Below, one piece after another: positions 17,858 through 27,834 of a DNA stretch of 63,167 nt (positions are counted from its first letter, which is position 1; every line of letters begins with the position of its first letter). The stretch is from Nostoc linckia z4 (GTDB lineage: Bacteria > Cyanobacteriota > Cyanobacteriia > Cyanobacteriales > Nostocaceae): contig NZ_LAHA01000007.1 in assembly GCF_002608075.1 (NCBI RefSeq), forward strand, positions 10,972 through 74,138, read 5' to 3'. The notes beneath the pieces were generated by a model. That model saw nothing but the letters and a program-made list of their open reading frames with translations. It was not told the origin of the DNA and did not search any database. The translations under genes were made by a program, and so were the position numbers.

Positions 17858-19345
17858 CTATCTTTTACTCTGTCCCAGTTTTTTAGATATCAATGGGTTA
17901 ACGATATCAAGTATCTGCTGTACTATCTTCGGTGCAAGCAATACAATAGCCACTGTATAAGTTATTGCACCTAACACTATGCAAATAACTAATAATGTTT
18001 GTATGTTAACAACATTTCTCAACAACTCCTTAGTTGCAAAAATTACACCTGTCATAGCCAGGACTCCAGTTAATGGAATCACGTACTGCTGTAGATAAGT
18101 AGTCAATTTAATACCAATGAGTTTGCGAATAAACCACAAATCTACAGGTGTCAACAAATAACTACGAATTACATAAACTGCTGCCACAGCGACAATTCCC
18201 CAGTGTACAGCAATGGCAAAACCGATAACATTCGCTATGGAATGCATAAAGTTTAGCCTCAGTTTCCAAGCTGGTTTACCCATCGCTGTGATTACAGTGG
18301 TGTGGAAGTAGGCAACTGAGTGAACAATTCCAATAAAGGCGAGTATTTGCATCACTGGAATACTTGGCAACCATTGTTCTCCGAATAAAACTCTGACTAA
18401 TTCGGGTGCTAGTGCTGCCATGCCCAAAAAGGCTGGAAAAGAAATGAAGCTAGTAAGTTGGGTTACTTTGTAGAAACCACTTCTCAACTTTTCAGGTTCT
18501 TGCTGTAACCTAGAAAACGCAGGCATCGCTACCTGATTGATTACACCAGTTAATAACTGGGTAATAATTAACAGTAAACGGTAAGCGACGGAGTAATAAC
18601 CCAAAGCAACTGGGCCTAAAAAATAACCTATCAGTAAGTCATCGGATCTGCGATTAACAAAGTTGAGTATTTGAGTGCCAACTACATTAATACCGAAGGA
18701 AAATAATTCTCCAAAATGTTTTTGAGAAAACTTGAATCTCGGTCGCCAATTGCTAGCCGACCAAAGAACTATCACCTTCACCAAACTATTTACTAACTGC
18801 TGACTAACTAGACTCCAAACACCAAAGCCCATAAAAGCCATGACCACGCCAACCACGCCACCGACGCATACCGCTACGAGTTCGCGTACCGCTAAGGGTT
18901 TGAAATCCAGGTTACGTTGAAAAATTGCTTCCTGAGTACTACTGAGGGAAATAATTAGAAAGCTGAGAGACAGCCAGCGAATGATTGGTGTTAACTGCGG
19001 TTGAGAGAAAAAGTCGGCAACTAATCCAGCCGACGCAATACTCAAACCTGTCATCACCAAACCGATACCCAAGTTAGTCCAAAAGGCTGTATCCAGATGT
19101 TCTGGTTCCAGTTCCTTACGTTGGATAATCGCTACAGAAAATCCTTGGTCAAGGAAAATAGTTACAAATGCCAGGAATATACTAGCTGAAGCAACTAAAC
19201 CAAAGGTCTCAGGCCCAAGCAGACGGGCAAGCAGCGCAAAAACAACAAAAGCGATCGCTTGGCGTCCCCAATTCTGAATTGCAGACCAAAATACGCCTTT
19301 TAATGCCTTCTGTTGAAAATTCGATGATTTTTTGGGTGGTTCCAT
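17858..19345 (-). CDS. lipopolysaccharide/polysaccharide flippase (MOP superfamily, WzxC-like)
   Basis: 495 residues with about 12 to 14 hydrophobic helices and short loops, typical of PST/Wzx flippases that move lipid-linked oligosaccharides across the inner membrane. Family-like segments include the N-terminal GVFWSAIQNWGRQAIAFVVF, ARLLGPETFGLVA (helix 1-2 loop), FSQPQLTPIIRWLS and ISFPAFLGMAALAPELV. No glycosyltransferases or Wzy/Wzz genes are adjacent, so the exported glycan (exopolysaccharide, O-antigen or heterocyst envelope) cannot be assigned. ATG start at 19345. Single gene. Confidence 0.85.
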   Translation of the reverse strand: MEPPKKSSNFQQKALKGVFWSAIQNWGRQAIAFVVFALLARLLGPETFGLVASASIFLAFVTIFLDQGFSVAIIQRKELEPEHLDTAFWTNLGIGLVMTGLSIASAGLVADFFSQPQLTPIIRWLSLSFLIISLSSTQEAIFQRNLDFKPLAVRELVAVCVGGVVGVVMAFMGFGVWSLVSQQLVNSLVKVIVLWSASNWRPRFKFSQKHFGELFSFGINVVGTQILNFVNRRSDDLLIGYFLGPVALGYYSVAYRLLLIITQLLTGVINQVAMPAFSRLQQEPEKLRSGFYKVTQLTSFISFPAFLGMAALAPELVRVLFGEQWLPSIPVMQILAFIGIVHSVAYFHTTVITAMGKPAWKLRLNFMHSIANVIGFAIAVHWGIVAVAAVYVIRSYLLTPVDLWFIRKLIGIKLTTYLQQYVIPLTGVLAMTGVIFATKELLRNVVNIQTLLVICIVLGAITYTVAIVLLAPKIVQQILDIVNPLISKKLGQSKR

Positions 19346-20026
19346 TGGTTAAGTCTCTAAAAAAATTAATTCCTTCTGCTTGTACTGATATAGCCACAAC
19401 GATGGTTGTGATTTTTGCCAGCAAAAAACTGTTACTGCAATTAACTAAATCCCTTCATATCAGGCTTGTTAAATAAATTACATCAAAAATACTCAAACAT
19501 TCTTCCACCTTGGGGCGAAAGTGCCAGAAATATCCTTGATTGAGAATAATGTTCTGTGTATGTTTAGGCATTCTTGTTGACAAGTGTCTTCAAGCACATG
19601 TTTCCTAACAATACCCTATTATGATTTTGGATTTAATCAGCTAATTTTTCCTGACTGGAATTAGAAACTCCAAATTTGACAGGTATCAAAATATCATCAA
19701 TGAACTACAAAGTTAAATATATGACATAAAGTATTTTTTTACTCATTTAATTTAAGTATATTACTCACATTGTAGCTATCCTAACGCATCAAGCCTTAGT
19801 AACTAAAATCTAATACTCACGGAATTGCAAAAAATCAATTATTGAATTTTTGGTATCAAAATAGCTTTTTTTGGCTGTGTTAGCTTTTCCCATGTCTTAA
19901 AAGCAATGGGATATTTTTCTATTTATAAGGTTCAATATCCTCAGTCAGCCTTAAAAAACAGAAAATTTATCAAAGCTTTAAATTCTAATGGGTTAGAGAT
20001 AGTAATTTGGGGTGGGAGTGGGGAGT
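19346..20026. other. intergenic, no gene seen
   Basis: A/T-rich spacer upstream of the flippase gene. No credible coding frame, hairpin or RNA was recognised before the repeat cluster that begins at 20027. Confidence 0.4.
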
Positions 20027-20114
20027 GATATTATGTCCGGTTGAAGACTTATTATTAGGACTGACGCTCTTACGCGGGGAATTTTTTTGATAAGTGATTA
20101 GGCGGACATGATAT
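20027..20114. repeat. element with ATATCATGTCCGC-type inverted ends
   Basis: Left end GATATTATGTCCGG, right end GCGGACATGATAT. A fuller 131-bp relative is at 44451-44581 and a 64-bp relative at 20315-20378. Confidence 0.6.
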
Positions 20115-20314
20115 GACGCACAAGAGAGAGATTTTGATAATCAGTGATTATCCGAAGTTGATATAAAACGTAGTTTTTGCTGTAGAGAGATGGAAAATAA
20201 AAATTATGAAATTACGTTTGATGAATGCAAATTGCCAAGCTCAAAAACTTAACACCAAGGATTTTCAGCCTTTTTTATTGTAAATTCGTGTCCATTGGGT
20301 TTCGTTCATCAAGT

Positions 20315-20378
20315 CATATCGTGTCTGAGTGGGATGCAATGGCTGTGGGAATCATAACTAATTATGCGGATATGATAT
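20315..20378. repeat. 64-bp element with ATATCGTGTCTG / CGGATATGATAT ends
   Basis: Interior GCAATGGCTGTGGGAATCAT is identical to the interior of the 44451-44581 element. An internally deleted relative 200 bp from another copy. Confidence 0.6.
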
Positions 20379-20585
20379 CAACTTGGGAGAATTTTAAATT
20401 ATCAATAAATAGAGGTGAATTTGATATATTTTTAAACAATATATGATAAAATCAGGCGCATTTCAGAGAACTCCAAAAAATCAATTATTTCAGTGAAAGC
20501 GTTGACTGTGGACTGTCAACGGTCAACAGTCAACACTCTTCTATGGAATATTTTTTGGCGTTGCATAATTGCGGGATGATTTGAG

Positions 20586-20670
20586 AATTTGCATCAAAAT
20601 ATAATCCCCGCGTCTCCGTGTCTTTGCGTCCCCGTGTCCCCGCGTCTCTATGTCTCCATGTCTCCGTGTC
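20586..20670. repeat. short tandem repeat of CGTGTC/TCTC units
   Basis: About ten degenerate 6-8-bp units of the GTCTCCGTGTC type. Same class of short tandem repeats as at 31882, 45678, 47268 and 49872. Confidence 0.6.
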
Positions 20671-20742
20671 AGCCTAAATCATCCCATTATTCAGCAACGC
20701 CTATTTTTTTACTTGGAAGTCCCTTACTGCTAAATCTCTACC

Positions 20743-20912
20743 AGGACTTACGCAAAAATAACGTAATTGGGTCATTACGAGCGATAGCGTACTCCTACAC
20801 AGAAGCAAGCTACGCACAGCGTCTCGTAGAGAAGTAATCCCCCCTAACGCTGGGATTGCTTCCCTACACTCCGTTTCGGTCGCAATGACAATATCGACGT
20901 TGCGTAAGTCCT
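20743..20912. repeat. 170-bp MITE-like element with AGGACTTACGCA ends
   Basis: Perfect 12-bp terminal inverted repeats AGGACTTACGCA / TGCGTAAGTCCT. A second 170-bp copy is at 25784-25953 and a 129-bp internally deleted copy at 52042-52170. No coding capacity. It ends 8 bp from the ilvD stop codon. Confidence 0.8.
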
Positions 20913-20919
20913 ATCTACT

Positions 20920-22605
20920 TCAAAATAAATCTAAATCCGTTACAGCACCAACACTACTAGAAGATACTAATTTGGCATATTTAGCCAACACGCCTTTAGT
21001 GTAACGTGGTGTAGGAGGTTGCCAATTAGCACGGCGACGCGCTAATTCTTCATCGGAGACGTTTAATTGCAATAAACGAGCTGGTGCATCAATGGTAATG
21101 CTATCGCCTTCTTGGACAAGAGCGATCGCACCTCCAACTGCTGCTTCTGGTGCAACATGACCAACCACCATCCCATAGGTACCACCAGAGAATCGCCCGT
21201 CAGTAATTAATCCTACGGCATCTCCCAAGCCAGCACCAATAATTGCCGAAGTGGGAGCCAACATTTCTCGCATTCCAGGGCCGCCCTTTGGCCCTTCGTA
21301 GCGAATCACTAAAATATCCCCTGGTTGAATTTTACCCGCCAAAATCGCATCCAAGGAAGCTTCTTCTGATTCAAATACCCGTGCGGGCCCAGTGATTACT
21401 GGCTTTTTCACCCCGGTAATTTTAGCTACTGCTCCTTCTGTTGCTAGATTGCCTCTGAGAATAGCTAAATGTCCTTGGGGATACATGGGGTTATTCCAAG
21501 GACGAATGACATCTTGGTTGGCAGACGGTTCCTCTGGAATATCTGCTAATATCTCTGCAATGGTTTGTCCGCTAATTGTAATGCAGTCTGGATGTAGTAA
21601 ATCATGCACAAGTAGCATTTTCATGACTTGGGGAATGCCTCCAGCTTTGTGCAAGTCAGTAGCTACATATCTGCCACTTGGTTTTAAATCACACAAAACG
21701 GGGACGCGACCGCGAATAGTTTCAAAGTCGTCTATGGTTAACTCTACCTCTGCGGCACGAGCGATCGCTAAGAAATGCAACACTGCATTTGTGGAACCAC
21801 CCACCGCCATAATTACAGAAATAGCGTTTTCTATGGATTTGCGGGTAATAATTTGTCGGGGTAAGATTTGTTTTCTGATGGCTTCCACCAACACAAATGC
21901 CGATTTTTCGGTACTATCAGCTTTTTCGGCATCTTCCGCAGCCATTGTGGAGGAATAAGGCAAACTCATACCCAGCGCCTCGAAAGCAGAAGACATGGTA
22001 TTGGCTGTGTACATCCCACCACAGGAACCAGCACCAGGACAAGCGCGACTTTCAACTTCTAATAATTCTTTGTCGTCAATTTTCCCAGCACTGTATTGAC
22101 CGACGGCTTCAAAAGAACTAACAACCGTTAAATCCCGTCCGTTGTAGTGACCAGGTTTAATGGTGCCACCATAAACAAAGATAGCTGGAATATTCATCCG
22201 CGCCATGGCCAGCATTGCCCCTGGCATGTTTTTATCACAACCACCAATGGCCAGTAAACCATCCATACTTTGCCCAGTACAGGCGGTTTCAATGGAATCA
22301 GCAATCACTTCTCGCGACACCAGGGAATATTTCATCCCTTCAGTTCCCATTGAAATCCCATCACTAATGGTAATTGTCCCGAACAATTGCGGCATCGCCC
22401 CAGCCGCTTTAATCCCAACTTCTGCCCGTTGTGCGAGTGTATTAATCCCCATGTTACAGGGGGTGATTGTACTATAACCATTGGCAATGCCCACAATGGC
22501 TTTGTTGAAATCTTCATCTTTAAAACCAACTGCACGCAGCATAGCTCGATTTGGCGATCGCTGCACTCCTTGGGTAACAATTTGGCTTCTCAAATTCTCC
22601 GACAT
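20920..22605 (-). CDS. ilvD: dihydroxy-acid dehydratase
   Basis: 561 residues, full length for the IlvD/Edd family. It dehydrates 2,3-dihydroxy-isovalerate and -methylvalerate, the third common step of Val/Ile/Leu synthesis, in the cytoplasm. Three cluster-ligand regions are present: the Cys in [10 protein letters not shown] (about 50), [20 protein letters not shown] (about 120) and [16 protein letters not shown] (about 190), consistent with the [2Fe-2S] plant/cyanobacterial type; C-terminal [14 protein letters not shown] is conserved. ATG start at 22605. No other branched-chain gene is near and no leader-peptide attenuator was found upstream. Tandem repeats flank both sides. Confidence 0.96.
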   Translation of the reverse strand: MSENLRSQIVTQGVQRSPNRAMLRAVGFKDEDFNKAIVGIANGYSTITPCNMGINTLAQRAEVGIKAAGAMPQLFGTITISDGISMGTEGMKYSLVSREVIADSIETACTGQSMDGLLAIGGCDKNMPGAMLAMARMNIPAIFVYGGTIKPGHYNGRDLTVVSSFEAVGQYSAGKIDDKELLEVESRACPGAGSCGGMYTANTMSSAFEALGMSLPYSSTMAAEDAEKADSTEKSAFVLVEAIRKQILPRQIITRKSIENAISVIMAVGGSTNAVLHFLAIARAAEVELTIDDFETIRGRVPVLCDLKPSGRYVATDLHKAGGIPQVMKMLLVHDLLHPDCITISGQTIAEILADIPEEPSANQDVIRPWNNPMYPQGHLAILRGNLATEGAVAKITGVKKPVITGPARVFESEEASLDAILAGKIQPGDILVIRYEGPKGGPGMREMLAPTSAIIGAGLGDAVGLITDGRFSGGTYGMVVGHVAPEAAVGGAIALVQEGDSITIDAPARLLQLNVSDEELARRRANWQPPTPRYTKGVLAKYAKLVSSSSVGAVTDLDLF

Positions 22606-22684
22606 CTTTTTTCCTTTCGTGCCATCATCGCAACTGTCGCGATTATATTACCTGATTTTCTCATGCCTGGGCAGCGCGATGGAG

Positions 22685-23000
22685 CTTAGACTTCTAAGAG
22701 AAGTAGGGAAAAGGGGAAGGGGAAAGGGGAAAGGGAAAGGGGGAAAGGGTAAAGGGGGAAAGGGAAAGGGGGAAGGGGGAAAGGTTTGGTATTTTCCCTT
22801 TCCCCAATAAAGATGCATCCCTTTGACCACAAGAGTGCAAAAAGAATTGAGTGCAAGAGGTCTGATGTATTTGAAACCTTTACCCTTTCACTTTTCCCCT
22901 TTACCCTTTACCCTTTCCCCTTTCCCCTTTACCCTTTCACCTTTCCCCTTTACCCTTCCCCCTTTCCCCTTTACCCTTTACCCTTTCCCCTTTCCCCAAT
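22685..23000. repeat. paired G/A and C/T tracts (interspersed repeat)
   Basis: Palindrome AGACTTCTAAGAGAAGT, then GGGGAAAGGG units (22705-22780), a spacer, GATGTATTTGAAACCTTTAC and a long CCCTTTCCCC tract to 23000. The two complementary tracts lie about 60 bp apart and could form a very long hairpin between ilvD and the RTX gene. Confidence 0.7.
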
Positions 23001-23011
23001 TTGGAAGTTCC

Positions 23012-25306
23012 TTAAAGAATAATGTCGCTTCCTGCCAATCCTGCTGCTACGGAAAGCGCCGGTGTTCCCACTAATTGAATCTCAAAGTCAGCAGCAAGAC
23101 CCGCATTGACGTTACCTTGGAGAATACCTCCAAAATAACGAAGTTGACCAACTCCGGTGAATGCACCAGCGCCGATGAAACTAAAGGCTTGGTTACCTGC
23201 TAACAATGTATTGGCGTCAATGGTGGAAAGATCGATTTGATCGCCTAGTCCAAAACCATTGCCAGAGAAGCCATTGATAACATCCCGAAGCACACCAGGT
23301 TGACTTTCAGTAATTGAGTTGAAGTCAAAAACATCGTTACCGGTTCCTCCGGTGAGAACATCAGTTCCGTTACCACCAGTAATGGTATCGTTGCCAGCAC
23401 CGCCATTAATGTTATCGTTGCCATTACCACCGGATAATTGGTTATTTTGACCGTCACCAATAATGCTGTCATTGGCATTTGTACCAATGACGTTATCAAA
23501 GTTCACCGCAGTAAATGACAATGTTCCCAAAACAGGAACGTTATTAGCAGCCAAACTTTGGGTTTGCAGGTTAACAGTGATGGATACTCCAGGTAAAGAT
23601 GCCGATGCATCTATAGTGTTATTTGCAACACTGGCATTTGCAATCACATTTTCGACTTTAAAGAGTTGGTCTTGCCCGAATCCGCCAGCTTTTTGAACTG
23701 TTCCAACACCTGACAAGGTAATGCTTTGATTCAGTTGACTGTAGTTTGCGGTATCAATACCATCTCCACCATTAATGCTGTCGTTGCCTAGACTAGCTAT
23801 GAATGTGTCATTACCAGCACCGCCATTGAGGGTATCGTTGCCACCACCACCATTGATAGTATCGTTACCACCATTACCGTTGATAATATTATTGCTTGAG
23901 GAGCCAATAATCGTTTCACCACCTTGGCTACCTTCAACGTTCTCGAAACTCAGGATAGTTTCAGTGTTACCGCCGCTAACAGAGGTTACACCTGTAGCCA
24001 AGTTGATGGTGACTACTCCATCAGCAAAGGTGATGCCTGAGTAATCAATTGTGTCAACGCCAGTTCCACCATTATGAACATCGAAGTTCACAAAGTCGGT
24101 ATCAATCACGCGATCGTTGCCGCTACCTCCATTGGTGGTGTCAGCTCCATCGCCACCATTGATGGTATCGTTACCGCCATTACCATTAAGGACATTAGTC
24201 GCTGAGGAACCAATGATTGTCTCACCACCTTGGCTACCTTCGACGTTCTCAAAGTTACTGATAGTTTCAGTATTACCATTACTAACAGAAGTCACGCCTG
24301 TAGCCAAGTTAATGGTGACTACTCCATCCGCAAAGGTGATACCAGAATAATCAATTGTATCGATACCAGCCCCGCCATTATGATTATCAAAGTTGACGAA
24401 GTCAGTATCAACAATGCGATCGTTGCCATTGCCGCCATTGGTGGTGTCAGCCCCAGCGCCACCATTGATGGTATCGTTACCATCTAACCCAGATAACACG
24501 TTATTGCCACTGTTACCGTTAATAACGTTGTTTCGAGCGTTACCTGTACCGTTAATTGCTGCACTTCCTGTTAATGTCAGATTTTCCAGGTTAGCACTCA
24601 AACTGTAGGTTACCGAAGACTGTACGGTGTCTACACCGCCTAAAGCATCACCAAATACTTCAGAAGCAACATCGAAAATGCTGTCTACGATGTAGAGGTC
24701 ATCGTTGTCCCCTCCATCCATGTTGTCGTTGCCTGTACCGCCATTGAGGGTATCGTTGCCATTACCGCCTCTGAGGGTATCGTTACCAATACCACCAACA
24801 AGGCTATCATTACCATTACCACCAACAAGGCTATCATTACCACTACCACCGTTGAGGGTATCGTTGCCGTCACCGCCATCAATTGTATCGTTACCGCCAT
24901 TGCCGTTGAGAACATTATTCACAGAGGAGCCAATGATTGTCTCACCGCCCTGACTACCTTCCACGTTTTCAAAGCTAGTGATGATTTCAGTATTACCATT
25001 AGTTACTGAGGTCACACCTGTTGCTAGGTTGATGGTTACTACTCCATCAGCAAAGGTGATGCCTGAATAATCAATTGTGTCAGTACCAGATCCACCATTA
25101 TGATTATCGAAGTTCACAAAATCAGTATCAATAATGCGATCGTTACCAGTGCCTCCATTGGTAGAGTCCGCCCCAGCACCGGCATTGATGGTATCGTTAC
25201 CAGAGACACTATTGGCATTACCACCAACAGCCCAGCCAAATATCGAATCACTTGCTGAAGTTCCAGATAACAAATCACCATTTGTAGTGCCAAAAATAAC
25301 TGCCAT
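23012..25306 (-). CDS. RTX-type calcium-binding repeat protein, type I secreted
   Basis: 764 residues made almost wholly of glycine/aspartate nonapeptides (GGxGxDxLx type: GGNGNDTLNGG and variants) that bind Ca2+ in parallel beta-roll folds after secretion. Between the nonapeptides lie three near-identical modules of about 100 residues carrying DTIDYSGITFADGVVTINLA and FENVEGSQGGETIIGSS. The C-terminal about 110 residues (DVINGFSGNGFGLGDQIDL, then FIGAGAFTGVGQLRYFGG) look like the serralysin-type C-terminal domain that carries the uncleaved type I secretion signal. There is no catalytic domain, so it is probably structural or adhesive. No HlyB/D/TolC genes are in the window. ATG start at 25306. 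Confidence 0.88.
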   Translation of the reverse strand: MAVIFGTTNGDLLSGTSASDSIFGWAVGGNANSVSGNDTINAGAGADSTNGGTGNDRIIDTDFVNFDNHNGGSGTDTIDYSGITFADGVVTINLATGVTSVTNGNTEIITSFENVEGSQGGETIIGSSVNNVLNGNGGNDTIDGGDGNDTLNGGSGNDSLVGGNGNDSLVGGIGNDTLRGGNGNDTLNGGTGNDNMDGGDNDDLYIVDSIFDVASEVFGDALGGVDTVQSSVTYSLSANLENLTLTGSAAINGTGNARNNVINGNSGNNVLSGLDGNDTINGGAGADTTNGGNGNDRIVDTDFVNFDNHNGGAGIDTIDYSGITFADGVVTINLATGVTSVSNGNTETISNFENVEGSQGGETIIGSSATNVLNGNGGNDTINGGDGADTTNGGSGNDRVIDTDFVNFDVHNGGTGVDTIDYSGITFADGVVTINLATGVTSVSGGNTETILSFENVEGSQGGETIIGSSSNNIINGNGGNDTINGGGGNDTLNGGAGNDTFIASLGNDSINGGDGIDTANYSQLNQSITLSGVGTVQKAGGFGQDQLFKVENVIANASVANNTIDASASLPGVSITVNLQTQSLAANNVPVLGTLSFTAVNFDNVIGTNANDSIIGDGQNNQLSGGNGNDNINGGAGNDTITGGNGTDVLTGGTGNDVFDFNSITESQPGVLRDVINGFSGNGFGLGDQIDLSTIDANTLLAGNQAFSFIGAGAFTGVGQLRYFGGILQGNVNAGLAADFEIQLVGTPALSVAAGLAGSDIIL
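23860..25200 (-). repeat. three long direct repeats inside the RTX gene
   Basis: Blocks of roughly 300 bp around 23880-24170, 24160-24480 and 24890-25200 encode nearly the same module. The middle and left copies are adjacent; the right copy is separated by nonapeptide repeats and a distinct insert. High nucleotide identity suggests recent duplication or gene conversion. Confidence 0.7.
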
Positions 25307-25783
25307 AATATTGCTCCTTAATTAATAGTGTAAATAAATAGCCTCATCACTTCCTGACAAAGAAACGAACAGGAAAATGAACAGATAGCCATACCAAACC
25401 TGATTGAGGCAGGTCTTTGCTACCAAATCTTCAGATTTAAAAAGCAGTGCATATATAGATAATGTTGGCATCAAAAATTCTGCCAGCATTAATGTTGGTT
25501 GTTGATATCTTCACTGGTTATCAGACCAGACTGTGAAGAAAGAAGCAACTTTTTTTGTCTGCAACTGTGTGTATTTCTAAGATGCTATTACTTTATGTCA
25601 GAGTAATAGATGATGATAGTACCCTCAGGGGTACTATTTCTGTTGGTGGAAGAATAAGCCAGTGGAACATCAGGCAATATAGAGTCGCCAATTATAGTAT
25701 ATTTATACTATACTGCCAACGTATTTGTAAGCCGCTCGACATTTAAATTGCACCATCCAACCTACAACAGTCTTCACAAATTC
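25307..25783. other. intergenic, RTX gene upstream region
   Basis: No gene seen. Contains a small palindrome AGTACCCTCAGGGGTACT at 25618-25635 of unknown role. Confidence 0.35.
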
Positions 25784-25953
25784 AGGACTTACGCAAAAAT
25801 AACGTAATTCCGTCATGACGAGCGATAGCGTACTCCTAAACAGAAGCAAGCTACGCACAGCGTCTCGTAGAGAAGTAATCCCCCCTGACGCTGGGATTGC
25901 TTTCCTACACTGCGTTTCGGTCGCAATGACAATATCGGCGTTGCCTAAGTCCT
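25784..25953. repeat. 170-bp MITE-like element with AGGACTTACGCA ends
   Basis: Same length and orientation as the 20743-20912 copy with scattered substitutions; the right end has changed to TTGCCTAAGTCCT. Confidence 0.8.
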
Positions 25954-26044
25954 AAAATTAAAATATCCAAGCTAAATATGAAAAAGCCGATTGAATTTGT
26001 GAAAATGCAAAATCTAAAATCCAAAATCTAAAATTGATTGTTTT

Positions 26045-26800
26045 ATGCAAAAAAATAACAAAATTGCTGTTGAATTTCGCAATGTTACCTTTAGCCGCAA
26101 TCATCGCCCTTTAGTGTCAAATCTCAACTTTAGTATCAGCCAAGGAGAAGCACTAGTATTACTCGGTCGTAGTGGTAGCGGCAAAACTACAACAATGAAG
26201 TTAATTAATCGCCTATTCACACCTACACAAGGAGAAGTTTTATTTGATGGTATTCCTACAACTGAATGGAATGAAATTCAACTACGGCGAAAAATTGGTT
26301 ATGTAATTCAAGAAATTGGTTTATTTCCTCATTTTACTGTAGAAAGGAATGTGGGTTTAGTTCCTTCTTTAGAAGGTTGGCAACCAAAAAAAATTAAAAC
26401 GCGGGTTTATGAATTATTGCAATTAGTAGGTTTAGAACCTACTAAATTTGCAATGCGTTATCCACAGGAACTTTCGGGAGGACAACGGCAAAGAGTCGGT
26501 GTCGCCAGAGCTTTAGCAGCAGATCCACCAGTATTATTAATGGATGAACCCTTTGGCGCACTCGATCCAATTACCCGTATAGAAATTCAACAAGAATTCC
26601 GGAATTTGCAACAAGAATTAGGCAAAACAGTTGTTTTTGTCACCCACGATATTCAAGAAGCTTTTATTTTGGCATCTAGAATTGGTTTAATGTATGGCGG
26701 AGAATTGGTAGTATTGGGGACAAAAGATGAATTTATGCAATCTCAACATCCAGAAAGCCTTGCTTTTATGGCATGTTTACCAGACTTAAAAAATGCGTAA
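26045..26800 (+). CDS. osmoprotectant/betaine-type ABC transporter ATP-binding protein (OpuCA/ProV-like)
   Basis: 251 residues. Complete ABC ATPase: Walker A GRSGSGKTT (about 39-47), Q-loop VIQEIGLFPHFTV, signature LSGGQRQRVGVARAL, Walker B VLLMDEPFGALDP and H-loop VFVTHD. The IGLFPHFTVERNV segment and the paired permease place it in the quaternary-amine/osmoprotectant group. It stops where OpuCA/ProV proteins normally carry CBS domains, so ionic-strength gating through CBS is absent. First gene of a two-gene unit, 44 bp ahead of the permease. ATG start at 26045. Confidence 0.88.
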   Translation: MQKNNKIAVEFRNVTFSRNHRPLVSNLNFSISQGEALVLLGRSGSGKTTTMKLINRLFTPTQGEVLFDGIPTTEWNEIQLRRKIGYVIQEIGLFPHFTVERNVGLVPSLEGWQPKKIKTRVYELLQLVGLEPTKFAMRYPQELSGGQRQRVGVARALAADPPVLLMDEPFGALDPITRIEIQQEFRNLQQELGKTVVFVTHDIQEAFILASRIGLMYGGELVVLGTKDEFMQSQHPESLAFMACLPDLKNA

Positions 26801-26844
26801 TAAGGAAACTTATGAAAATTATGCTGAATTATGACTTGTAATTT

Positions 26845-27474
26845 ATGAAAAATTTTTTCCTCGTTAAGTATGCACCAGAAATTCTTCAACATACTCTAGA
26901 ACACTTTTTTTTAGTAGGCATTGCCATTGGAATTGCCATATTAGTGGGGATTCCATTAGGTATTTTAATTACACGTAAAACTTCTTGGCGTAAACCAATT
27001 CTCAGCATAGCCAACATTCTGCAAACTATCCCTAGTTTGGCGCTATTTGGCTTACTTATTCCCATTGCCGGCATTGGTGTAGTACCTGCAATTGTGGCTT
27101 TAACTTTATATTCTTTTTTACCAATAATTCGCAACACTTACACAGGAATAACTGGGGTAGATGCAGCAATTCGCGAAGCTGCCAGAGGTATGGGAATGAC
27201 AGACAGACAATTATTATTACAAGTTGAGATTCCCTTAGCCATGAAAGTAATTCTAGCGGGGATACGAGTAGCAACTGTGATTGCTGTTGGTACTGCTACC
27301 ATCGCAGCTGCAATTGGGGCTGGTGGGTTGGGAGTATTTATTTTTCGTGGGATATCACTAGTTAATGGTGAGTTAATTTTAGCTGGTGCTATTCCAGCAG
27401 CGGTAATTGCATTACTGGCTGATTTAGCAATTGGGTGGATAGAAAATCAATTAAAAATAGGCATAGATGAGTAG
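26845..27474 (+). CDS. osmoprotectant/betaine-type ABC transporter permease (OpuCB/ProW-like)
   Basis: 209 residues with five or six membrane helices and the permease coupling motif in GITGVDAAIREAARGMGMTDRQLLLQVEIPLA (the EAA loop, about 95-125). The short size and ILQTIPSLALFGLLIPIAGIG segment match OpuCB/ProW-type permeases, which dimerise in the inner membrane. Works with the preceding ATPase. No substrate-binding protein gene follows; the next 360 bp are non-coding and the next gene is on the other strand, so the ligand is unknown (betaine, choline, proline or other). Confidence 0.87.
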   Translation: MKNFFLVKYAPEILQHTLEHFFLVGIAIGIAILVGIPLGILITRKTSWRKPILSIANILQTIPSLALFGLLIPIAGIGVVPAIVALTLYSFLPIIRNTYTGITGVDAAIREAARGMGMTDRQLLLQVEIPLAMKVILAGIRVATVIAVGTATIAAAIGAGGLGVFIFRGISLVNGELILAGAIPAAVIALLADLAIGWIENQLKIGIDE

Positions 27475-27626
27475 CAAATTAGGGGTCATATATATAGGAA
27501 TTCGGTTTGATATTTGAAATGATTTGCGTAGTCAGGCAAAAGGCAACAGGCAACAGGCAATAGGGTTTCAGAGAATATAGGTATACGGAGTTATTTTCAA
27601 AAATCAAATAGGAGTCCTATATAAAT

Positions 27627-27667
27627 GTAGAGACTAGCAATTACTAGTCTCTACCAACAATTTTTTG
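27627..27667 (+). terminator. hairpin GTAGAGACTAG / CTAGTCTCTAC then T run
   Basis: Perfect 11-bp stem with a 6-nt loop at 27627-27654, followed by CAACAATTTTTT. It lies 150 bp after the ABC permease stop. It may be a dispersed GTAGAGAC repeat used as a terminator. A half copy of the TTACAGCA element follows. Confidence 0.5.
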
Positions 27668-27834
27668 TGTAGCAAGGCTTTGCGCCCCTACCGCGTGGCC
27701 TATTTACCTGAAAATTGCTGTAAAAAAAGAATGTCACAGATACACACTGCAAAAACCTGATTCGATGGGCTTTCTTAATGTGTAAATTTTGAATTGGTAT
27801 GAGAATTTAGAGTTAGAACTGGGTGAAAAATATC

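Noticed and set aside
20225..20446. 73-codon + frame in the repeat cluster upstream of ilvD
   Set aside because: Runs through a MITE-like element and has no protein-like features.
22606..22684. Branched-chain leader-peptide attenuator for ilvD, by analogy with aroF
   Set aside because: No short frame enriched in Leu/Ile/Val codons and no terminator/antiterminator pair.
24117..24953. Several Pro/Leu/Ser-rich + frames opposite the RTX gene
   Set aside because: Antisense shadows of Gly/Asp nonapeptide repeats.
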